Shown in pieces: positions 7,993-12,901 of a stretch of DNA of 12,901 nt. Position 1 is the first letter of the stretch, and every line of letters begins with the position of its first letter. This DNA is from Clostridia bacterium (GTDB taxonomy: Bacteria; Bacillota; Clostridia; Christensenellales; CAG-1252). The notes under the pieces are model-generated. The model had not been told where the DNA came from and made no database searches. It saw only the letters and a list, made by a program, of their open reading frames with translations. The position numbers were made by a program, and so were the translations under genes. The stretch covers positions 1 through 12,901 of the forward strand of contig JAFZZX010000016.1 in the NCBI GenBank assembly GCA_017615515.1, read 5' to 3'.

Positions 7993-9233
7993 TTCCTTAC
8001 CTGCCCCTCGCCCACGACGACGTATTTCTCGCTCGTGAGTTGGCGAAGCCCCAAGGGGCCGCGCGCGTGGAGTTTCTGCGTGCTGATCGCCATTTCGGCG
8101 CCGAAACCGTATTCGAAGCCGTCGGTAAAGCGGGTGCTGGCATTCACGTAGACCGCCGCGCTGTCCACGCCGACTGTGAACGCGTCGATCGCGTCCTTGC
8201 TGTTTGAAATGATCGCGTCGCTGTGATGCGTGCCGTACTTATTGATGCGCTCGATCGCCTCTTTGTAGCCGCTGACAACCTTCACGGAGATGACCAAACC
8301 GAGATGCTCCGTATAGTAGTCTTCTTCGGTAGCAAGCTCCGCCATCGGATAGATACGGCAGGTCTCGTTGCAACCGAGGATCTTCACCCCTTGCTTGGCG
8401 AGCCTGTCGAGGCTCTGCGTCAGGAAGGGAGCGGCGATCGCTCTGTCCACGATCAATTGCTCGGTCGCATTGCAGACCGAAGGACGGCTTACTTTCGCAT
8501 TGAAAAGCACGTTGTCCGCCATCTTGAGATCGGCGGTCTTCTCGACGTAGGTATGGCAGTTGCCGCCCGCAGAGACGATCACGGGGACCGACGCGTTCTC
8601 AAGGACGAACTTCTTGAGCCCTTCGCCGCCGCGCGGGATCACGACGTCCACGGTGGCGGTCTGTTTCAACAGTTCCGCCGTCACTTCGCGCTCGGGTTCC
8701 GCAAGGAACTGCAAAACGTTCGCGTCGTAGCCGCCCTTGACGAGGGCGTTCTTCATCGCATTGAAGATCGCGAGGTTGGAATTGATCGCTTCCCTGCTGC
8801 CGCGGAGTACGACCGCATTGCCGCTCTTGATCGCGAGCGCCGCGGCGTCCGCAGTCACGTTGGGACGAGCCTCGTAAATGATCGCGATCACGCCGAGAGG
8901 GGCGCGAACTTTGGAGATCTTGAGCCCATTGGGGAGCGTCCACTTGTCGGTCACTTCGCCGACGGGATCGGGAAGTTCCGCGACCTGCATAATGCCCTCG
9001 ATCATCTGACGAATACGCGTCTTATACAAGGTCAAACGGTCGATAAAGGTCTCTTCCTTGCCGTTCTCCTTCGCGATGAACAGATCGTCGGCATTCGCCT
9101 CGAGGATCTGATCCATCTCGTCGCCGATGCCGTTCGCCATCGCGATCAGCATAGCCTTCTTCTCGGTATTCGTGTAGGTGGCGAGGCGGTAGGACGCCTC
9201 TTTCGCCAACAAGCAGATTTCCGCCGTGCTCAT
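7989..9233 (-). CDS. proA: Glutamate-5-semialdehyde dehydrogenase (gamma-glutamyl phosphate reductase)
   Basis: ProA reduces glutamyl-5-phosphate with NADPH to glutamate-5-semialdehyde, the second step of proline synthesis. The 414-residue length is typical. Diagnostic segments: PLGVIAIIYEARPNVT (113-128), GNAVVLRGSREA (138-149), IPRGGEGLKKFV (199-210), and SRPSVCNATEQL with the catalytic cysteine at 254. C-terminal landmarks are the LGLVISVK and ASTRFTDGFEYGFGAEMAIST regions. The ATG at 9233 has GGAGG six bases upstream; the frame is open 12 codons further into yebC without support. It sits one base after the yebC stop and overlaps ruvC by four bases. The usual partner proB (glutamate 5-kinase) is absent from the window, and proA breaks the common yebC–ruvC adjacency. 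Confidence 0.97.
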   Translation of the reverse strand: MSTAEICLLAKEASYRLATYTNTEKKAMLIAMANGIGDEMDQILEANADDLFIAKENGKEETFIDRLTLYKTRIRQMIEGIMQVAELPDPVGEVTDKWTLPNGLKISKVRAPLGVIAIIYEARPNVTADAAALAIKSGNAVVLRGSREAINSNLAIFNAMKNALVKGGYDANVLQFLAEPEREVTAELLKQTATVDVVIPRGGEGLKKFVLENASVPVIVSAGGNCHTYVEKTADLKMADNVLFNAKVSRPSVCNATEQLIVDRAIAAPFLTQSLDRLAKQGVKILGCNETCRIYPMAELATEEDYYTEHLGLVISVKVVSGYKEAIERINKYGTHHSDAIISNSKDAIDAFTVGVDSAAVYVNASTRFTDGFEYGFGAEMAISTQKLHARGPLGLRQLTSEKYVVVGEGQVRK

Positions 9234-9234
9234 C

Positions 9235-9975
9235 TTATTCCTCCTCGTCTTCTTCCGGCAGGACCGCATTGTGAAATACGTTCTGCACGTCGTCGTTCTC
9301 TTCCAATCTGTCGATCAGATTGAGGATCTTGGGGATCGCGGACTCCTCGGGAGTCACGTAATTCTCGGGGATCATCTCGATGTCGCTCGAAAGGATCTTG
9401 AGCCCCGCCTTCTCGAGGTTCTCGCGAACGGCGGTATAGTTCTGCGGAAGGGTATAGATCTCGTAGACGCCCTCGTCGTTCTGCACGTCGTCCGCGCCCG
9501 CGTCGACCGCGAGCATAAAGAGGTCGTCCTCCGCAATGCCGTCGCCGTCCACGACGATCACGCCCTTCTTGCTGAACATATAAGACACGCAACCCGTGCT
9601 GCCGAGGTTGCCGCCGAACTTGTCGAAAGCGCAACGAACGTCGCTCGCCGTGCGGTTCTTATTGTCCGTCAGGGTCTCCACGATGACCGCGACGCCGCCC
9701 GCCGCGTATCCCTCGTAGGTGATCTCCTCGTAGTTCACGGCGTTGAGTTCGCCCGACGCCTTCTTGATGGAACGGGAGATGTTGTCGTTCGGCATATTCG
9801 CCGCTTTCGCCTTCGCGATCACGTCGCGCAGACGAGAGTTGCTGTCGGGATTCGGTCCGCCCTGCTTGACGGCGATCGCGAGTTCCCTGCCGATCTTGGT
9901 AAAGACGTTCGCCCTGGCGGCGTCGCCTTTCGCTTTCTTGTTCTTAATATTAGCCCATTTGCTGTGTCCCGACAT
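9235..9975 (-). CDS. yebC: YebC/PmpR family protein (TACO1-like)
   Basis: YebC-family proteins were first described as transcriptional regulators (PmpR). More recent work links the family, including mitochondrial TACO1, to helping ribosomes translate difficult, proline-rich stretches. The 246-residue product shows the classical N-terminus [20 protein letters not shown], followed by [39 protein letters not shown] and the [23 protein letters not shown] region, then domains 2 and 3. The C-terminus is acidic (PEEDEEE). The ATG has AGGAGG six bases upstream and follows the methyltransferase stop after 15 bases. yebC next to ruvCAB is a common bacterial arrangement; here proA lies between them. Confidence 0.97.
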   Translation of the reverse strand: MSGHSKWANIKNKKAKGDAARANVFTKIGRELAIAVKQGGPNPDSNSRLRDVIAKAKAANMPNDNISRSIKKASGELNAVNYEEITYEGYAAGGVAVIVETLTDNKNRTASDVRCAFDKFGGNLGSTGCVSYMFSKKGVIVVDGDGIAEDDLFMLAVDAGADDVQNDEGVYEIYTLPQNYTAVRENLEKAGLKILSSDIEMIPENYVTPEESAIPKILNLIDRLEENDDVQNVFHNAVLPEEDEEE

Positions 9976-9990
9976 AAATTGCCTCCTACC

Positions 9991-10752
9991 TTATTCGATG
10001 CGATTTCTTTCGAGAAGATACATCGCAACGCCCGCGCTGACCGCCACGTTCAGGGACTCCATCGACACCATCGGTATCGAGAGTTTTTGTCCCGCCGCCG
10101 CCTTGATCTCCGCGGAAACGCCGTGCGCTTCGTTCCCGACGACGAGAGCGTATTTTCCGCGCGGAACGTGCGTGAAAATGCTTTCTCCCATCATATCAAG
10201 TACCATTATATCATAACTTTGTATATTTTTACTACATAAAAATGCGCGATTGTCGGAAAAACACAGATCGATCTTGAAAATCGCGCTCATCGACGACCTG
10301 ACCGCCTTGGGCGAATAGGGATCCGCCGAGCCGAGAAGCACCGCCTCACGATAGCCGGCGGCGACCGCGGTACGCAAGATCGCGCCCACGTTGCCCGCGT
10401 CGGATACGTGATCCAACACGATGATCTTATCGCCGACAAGTGCGGATATATCCGTCGATTTCGGGATCTCGACGACAGCGGCGATCCCGGCGGGCGTCAC
10501 GGTCTGCGACACGCGATCGAACAGTTCGTCGGACAGAACGATCCGCTCCGCCATAAAGCGAGAGAGGATCGGCTCAAACTCCTCGACCTTGCTCTCCTTT
10601 ACGTACAGATATTTGACCGCGGCAGTCGCGGGAATATCCGCAACGGAATTCGCCCCCTCGACGAGATAGAGTCCGTATTCCTTGCGCCCCTTTGCGTCCG
10701 CAAGAGCGCGGAACAGCCGCGCCTTCTCATTGGATATACTCGTAATGACCAT
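9991..10752 (-). CDS. SpoU/TrmH-family RNA 2'-O-methyltransferase
   Basis: This 253-residue protein combines a small N-terminal substrate-binding domain (EYGLYLVEGANSV at about 25-37, typical of the SpoU substrate-binding fold) with a SPOUT catalytic domain. Motif I is LDHVSDAGNVGAILRTA (113-129, with N121 and R127). Motif II is VVGNEAHGVS (204-213). Motif III is IPMVSMESLNVAVSAGVAMY (226-245). These form the knotted S-adenosylmethionine site used for ribose methylation of rRNA or tRNA; the target nucleoside cannot be read from the sequence. The ATG at 10752 has GGAGAG five bases upstream; the 15 codons before it run through a terminator. Residues around 163-187 are encoded by an AT-rich stretch with codons (ATA, AGT, GTA) rare in the neighbouring genes. 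SpoU genes beside rplT are common in Firmicutes. Confidence 0.93.
   Translation of the reverse strand: MVITSISNEKARLFRALADAKGRKEYGLYLVEGANSVADIPATAAVKYLYVKESKVEEFEPILSRFMAERIVLSDELFDRVSQTVTPAGIAAVVEIPKSTDISALVGDKIIVLDHVSDAGNVGAILRTAVAAGYREAVLLGSADPYSPKAVRSSMSAIFKIDLCFSDNRAFLCSKNIQSYDIMVLDMMGESIFTHVPRGKYALVVGNEAHGVSAEIKAAAGQKLSIPMVSMESLNVAVSAGVAMYLLERNRIE
10205..10213 (-). promoter_or_regulatory. Possible internal promoter (extended -10) inside the SpoU gene
   Basis: Within an AT-rich patch of about 60 bases, the minus strand reads TGATATAAT, a perfect extended -10 element. No convincing -35 lies 16-18 bases upstream. If used, it would initiate near 10199 and feed yebC, proA, ruvCAB, queA and tgt, which otherwise lack a visible promoter. 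Confidence 0.35.
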
Positions 10753-10767
10753 AAGATCTCTCCGTAT

Positions 10768-10796
10768 AAAAAAATGCTTTCGGCGAACCGAAAGCA
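10768..10796 (-). terminator. Intrinsic terminator of the infC-rpmI-rplT operon
   Basis: On the minus strand, TGCTTTCGG and CCGAAAGCA form a perfect 9-bp stem closed by a TTCG tetraloop, followed by seven Ts. It begins about 10 bases after the rplT stop and ends 15 bases before the SpoU gene, so that gene needs read-through or another promoter. Confidence 0.93.
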
Positions 10797-10806
10797 CTTT
10801 TGACGA

Positions 10807-11157
10807 TTAGTTAGCCGCCTTAGCCTTTTCGCACAGAGCGGTGAATGCCGCCGCGTCGTTGACCGCGAGATCGGCGAGCACTTTGCGGTTCAGGTCGATC
10901 CCGCCCTTTTTGAGGCCGCTCATCAACCTGCTGTAGCTGAGACCGTTCATTCTCGCCGCCGCGTTGATACGCGCGATCCAAATCTGACGGAAGGCGCCCT
11001 TCTTGTCCTTTCTGCCGACATAAGCGTACATCTGGGACTTCATCACCGCCTCGCGGGAGATCCTGTAAAGTTTGCTCTTCGCTCCGCGATAGCCCTTGGC
11101 GAGCTTCAAAATCTTTCTGCGCTTTTTGACTGCGTTTACTGCTCTTTTGATCCTCAT
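10807..11157 (-). CDS. rplT: 50S ribosomal protein bL20
   Basis: bL20 binds 23S rRNA early in assembly of the large subunit and in Firmicutes also represses its own operon through the infC leader. The 116-residue length is normal. The highly basic N-terminal extension, with [18 protein letters not shown] at 11-28, and the family block [35 protein letters not shown] are as expected. The ATG has GGAGG seven bases upstream and follows the rpmI stop after 13 bases. It is the last gene of the infC-rpmI-rplT unit, followed by a strong terminator. Confidence 0.98.
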   Translation of the reverse strand: MRIKRAVNAVKKRRKILKLAKGYRGAKSKLYRISREAVMKSQMYAYVGRKDKKGAFRQIWIARINAAARMNGLSYSRLMSGLKKGGIDLNRKVLADLAVNDAAAFTALCEKAKAAN

Positions 11158-11170
11158 AATCTTACCTCCG

Positions 11171-11365
11171 TTACTTCTGAATCATCGTTCTGATCGTTTT
11201 GGCTTGCGTCTCGGAAACATAGCCGCCCGCCCTCAGACCGCGCTTTCTCTTGGTCTCTTTCTTGGTAAGGATATGGTTTTTTCCTTGCTTGCTTCTCTTG
11301 ATGAGTCCGTTTTTCGTTACTCTGAATCTCTTTCCTGCACCGCTGTGCGACTTTTGTTTTGGCAT
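11171..11365 (-). CDS. rpmI: 50S ribosomal protein bL35
   Basis: bL35 is a small basic protein of the large ribosomal subunit. The 64-residue product begins [20 protein letters not shown] and continues through [23 protein letters not shown], the standard family sequence. The start ATG has GGAGG eight bases upstream. The frame is open for 12 more codons, but those overlap the infC 3' end. It lies between infC and rplT, the conserved order, with short gaps of 16 and 13 bases. Confidence 0.98.
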   Translation of the reverse strand: MPKQKSHSGAGKRFRVTKNGLIKRSKQGKNHILTKKETKRKRGLRAGGYVSETQAKTIRTMIQK

Positions 11366-11381
11366 TTTGCCTACCTCCGTT

Positions 11382-11891
11382 TTATTTTTTTTCATTTGCA
11401 AGTTGCAATTTTATCGTGTTTCCTTCGATCGTAGGCGCTTGCTCCATTATGTACTCTGCTGTGATCAGACCGCAGAATTGCTCCATTACCTTCATGCCGA
11501 GTTCCGGGCGCTTATTCTGCCTGCCGCGCATTCTGATGACGACGCGCACTTTGTCACCGTCCTCGATGAACTGGCTGGCGCGTTTCGCCTTGACGTTGAT
11601 ATCGCCGACGTCGATCAGGATGCTGAGCTGGACTTCTTTGATCTTGACGATCTTTTGGTTCTTCTTCGCCTCTTTCTCCCGCTTGATGCTGTCGAAACGG
11701 AACTTATCGTAGTCCATCAGCTTGCAGGTCGGGGGTACCGCTTGGGGAGCGATCTTAACAAGATCGAGCCCGCGCTCGTTGGCGATCATTTGCGCGTCGT
11801 AAGCGCTCATCGCGCCGAGATTATTGCCCTCTTCGTCGATGAGCGTGACTTGATTGTCACGGATCTGTCCGTTGATCTGGTACTCTTTGAT
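11382..11891 (-). CDS. infC: Translation initiation factor IF-3, with AUC start codon
   Basis: IF3 binds the 30S subunit, prevents premature 50S joining and checks the start codon. The first in-frame ATG (11810) would remove the conserved N-terminal block. Extending the frame upstream gives (M)KEYQINGQIRDNQVTLIDEEGNNLGAMS, the usual IF3 N-terminus. It begins at an ATC codon nine bases after a perfect AGGAGG, with no ATG, GTG or TTG in frame between them. The resulting 169 residues match the family length. The N-domain is about 1-75, the basic linker contains REKEAKKNQKIVKIKE, and the C-domain contains DINVKAKRASQF and RMRGRQNKRPELG. A rare AUU/AUC/AUA start is known for infC in other bacteria, where IF3 itself discriminates against it and so limits its own synthesis. 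Confidence 0.94.
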   Translation of the reverse strand: MKEYQINGQIRDNQVTLIDEEGNNLGAMSAYDAQMIANERGLDLVKIAPQAVPPTCKLMDYDKFRFDSIKREKEAKKNQKIVKIKEVQLSILIDVGDINVKAKRASQFIEDGDKVRVVIRMRGRQNKRPELGMKVMEQFCGLITAEYIMEQAPTIEGNTIKLQLANEKK

Positions 11892-11900
11892 AAACGTCGT

Positions 11901-11906
11901 CCTCCT
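11901..11906 (-). promoter_or_regulatory. Shine-Dalgarno sequence deciding the infC start
   Basis: The minus strand reads AGGAGG, then ACGACGTTT, then ATC. It is the only strong ribosome binding site upstream of the infC frame and lies just after the T-tract of the attenuator. It supports initiation at the ATC at 11891 rather than at the ATG 81 bases further in. Confidence 0.85.
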
Positions 11907-11935
11907 AATAAAATTGGGCAGTAAGAACTGCCCAA
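11907..11935 (-). terminator. Attenuator terminator in the infC leader
   Basis: On the minus strand, TTGGGCAGT and ACTGCCCAA form a perfect 9-bp stem with a TCTT loop, followed by TTTTATT. It lies between the infC promoter and its ribosome binding site, so it must be conditional for infC to be expressed. Confidence 0.88.
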
Positions 11936-12013
11936 AAATAACCTGATAAAAGGATATTCAAGAAACCCTACGCAACCTGCTGCTCGGGTGAGAACAGTTC
12001 TACTTCGTCCATA

Positions 12014-12042
12014 ATAGTATCACCGCCCTGTCGCTCTGTCAA
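12014..12042 (-). promoter_or_regulatory. Strong promoter of infC-rpmI-rplT
   Basis: The minus strand shows a consensus TTGACA (12042-12037), a 17-bp spacer and TACTAT (12019-12014) preceded by TG-A, an extended -10. It begins about 12 bases after the thrS stop. Transcription would start near 12007. Confidence 0.88.
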
Positions 12043-12054
12043 GCGATTTGGCGA

Positions 12055-12901
12055 TTATTTCAAAACTTTCTCGCGAACGTCGCGGCTCAGGCGCTCGACG
12101 AACGCGTCCACCGTCATCGCGCCGAGATCTCCCTCGCTGCGATGGCGCACGCTGATCGTGCCGTTCTCCTTCTCCTTGTCGCCGAGGATCAGCATATACG
12201 GCACCTTCTGGAGCTGCGCTTCGCGGATCTTGTAGCCGACCTTCTCGCTGCGGGTGTCGGATTCGACGCGGAATCCCATCTGTGCGAGTTTCTCGGTCAA
12301 GGCGACGACGTCTTCCGCCGTTCTGTCGGTCAGGCTGATGACCTTGACTTGTACGGGAGCGATCCAGGCGGGGAAAGCGCCCGCGTACTTCTCGATCAGC
12401 ATCGCAAGGGTACGCTCGTAGCAGCCGATACTGCTGCGGTGAATGATATAGGGGGTTTGCTTCACACCGTTCTCGTCCACGTAGTTCATTTCGAAGCGTT
12501 CGCCCGCCGCAAAATCGATTTGAATCGTGATGATCGTATCTTCTTTGCCGTAGACGTTCTTCGCCTGCACGTCGAGTTTCGGCCCGTAGAATGCCGCCTC
12601 GCCCACCGCCTCGACATAGTCGAGACCGAGGTGATCCAAGATGTCTTTCATCAAGCGCTCCGTCCTCTCCCATTCGGCGGGGTTGTCGATGTACTTATCG
12701 GTGTTTTTCGGATCCCACTTGCTGAAACGGAAGGTCACGTCGTTGCGGAGCCCCAAGCAATCGAGGAAGTAATACGACAGATCCAAGCAACGCTTGAACT
12801 CTCCTTCGATCTGCTCCGGCGTACAGACGATGTGTCCGTCGGACAAGGTGAATTGGCGCACGCGGATCAATCCGTGCATCTCACCCGACGCTTCGTTGCG
12901 G
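12055..12901 (-). CDS. thrS: Threonine-tRNA ligase, C-terminal part; 5' end outside window
   Basis: ThrRS charges tRNA-Thr. The window holds the last 281 residues of the protein. They start within class II motif 2 (RNEASGEMHGLIRVRQF), continue with SDGHIVCTPEQ (His is an expected zinc ligand) and the GEAAFYGPKLDVQ segment. Motif 3 follows, IIHRSSIGCYERTLAMLIEKYAGAFPAWIAPVQV (His of IIHRS as a further zinc ligand). The end is the anticodon-binding domain with SDTRSEKVGYKIREAQLQKVPYMLILGDKE. The HRSSIGCYERT form of motif 3 differs from the E. coli form and resembles a second ThrRS type found in Firmicutes. The catalytic N-terminal part, editing domain and any T-box leader lie outside. thrS upstream of infC is a widely conserved order. 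Confidence 0.97.
   Translation of the reverse strand, partial: RNEASGEMHGLIRVRQFTLSDGHIVCTPEQIEGEFKRCLDLSYYFLDCLGLRNDVTFRFSKWDPKNTDKYIDNPAEWERTERLMKDILDHLGLDYVEAVGEAAFYGPKLDVQAKNVYGKEDTIITIQIDFAAGERFEMNYVDENGVKQTPYIIHRSSIGCYERTLAMLIEKYAGAFPAWIAPVQVKVISLTDRTAEDVVALTEKLAQMGFRVESDTRSEKVGYKIREAQLQKVPYMLILGDKEKENGTISVRHRSEGDLGAMTVDAFVERLSRDVREKVLK

Larger units (their letters stand above)
11892..12008 (-). promoter_or_regulatory. infC operon leader with attenuator (L20-leader-like)
   Basis: The transcript from the infC promoter has about 110 nt before the start codon. It contains GTAGAACTG (12003-11995), complementary to CAGTTCTTAC (11930-11921) in the 5' arm and loop of the terminator, with one bulged base. 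That pairing would open the terminator, giving an on/off switch. Firmicutes control infC-rpmI-rplT through a bL20-binding leader that uses long-range pairing and attenuation. Position and logic fit, but I cannot confirm the family without a covariance-model search. A small CTG..CTC/GAG..CAG hairpin at about 11998-11978 may be part of the fold. Confidence 0.7.

Noticed and set aside
10753..10797. 15-codon N-terminal extension of the SpoU methyltransferase
   Set aside because: It runs through the terminator hairpin; the ATG at 10752 has a good Shine-Dalgarno sequence and matches the family N-terminus.
11968..12012. Possible leader peptide MDEVELFSPEQQVA upstream of infC
   Set aside because: Its ATG lies between the -10 element and the expected transcription start, and it has no Shine-Dalgarno sequence, so it is probably not on the transcript; the same bases serve the antiterminator.

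Overview
The window looks like a chromosomal housekeeping region of an anaerobic Clostridia-type Firmicute. I infer this from the gene order (thrS–infC–rpmI–rplT, then yebC–ruvCAB–queA–tgt–yajC, then a SCIFF peptide and its radical SAM maturase, then secD), from strong AGGAGG-type ribosome binding sites, and from sigma-A-type promoters. Base composition by eye is moderate, in the low-to-mid 50s % GC. It may come from an uncultured gut lineage such as a Christensenellales relative, but the sequence alone does not fix this. Every real gene lies on the minus strand, so transcription runs from high to low coordinates. Both ends are cut inside genes: thrS on the right and secD on the left.

In transcription order, the 3' part of thrS comes first. 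A strong promoter and a roughly 110-nt leader follow, ending in an intrinsic terminator with a competing antiterminator pairing. This precedes infC–rpmI–rplT, which encode IF3, bL35 and bL20. infC appears to start at AUC rather than AUG, GUG or UUG. A UUCG-loop terminator closes this unit just ahead of a SpoU-family RNA methyltransferase gene. From there genes are packed with tiny gaps or overlaps: yebC, proA, ruvC, ruvA, ruvB, queA, tgt. proA interrupts the usual yebC–ruvC adjacency, and no proB is present here.

yajC follows with its own promoter and a strong terminator. Next come a TIGR04086/DUF3792-like small membrane protein, the SCIFF precursor scfA (56 codons, six cysteines), its radical SAM/SPASM maturase scfB, and secD. 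The scfA and secD promoters are each fused to the stop codon of the preceding gene. A perfect 20-bp AT-rich palindrome sits on the secD promoter.

The genes cover translation (thrS, infC, rpmI, rplT, yebC, SpoU methyltransferase), Holliday junction processing (ruvCAB), queuosine tRNA modification (queA, tgt), proline synthesis (proA), Sec export accessory factors (yajC, secD) and ranthipeptide biosynthesis (scfA, scfB). I found no mobile element, CRISPR array, tRNA or rRNA gene. The best candidates for novelty are the compact infC leader with its AUC start, the tailed SCIFF peptide, and the promoter architecture around scfA, scfB and secD. No wholly new system is evident.
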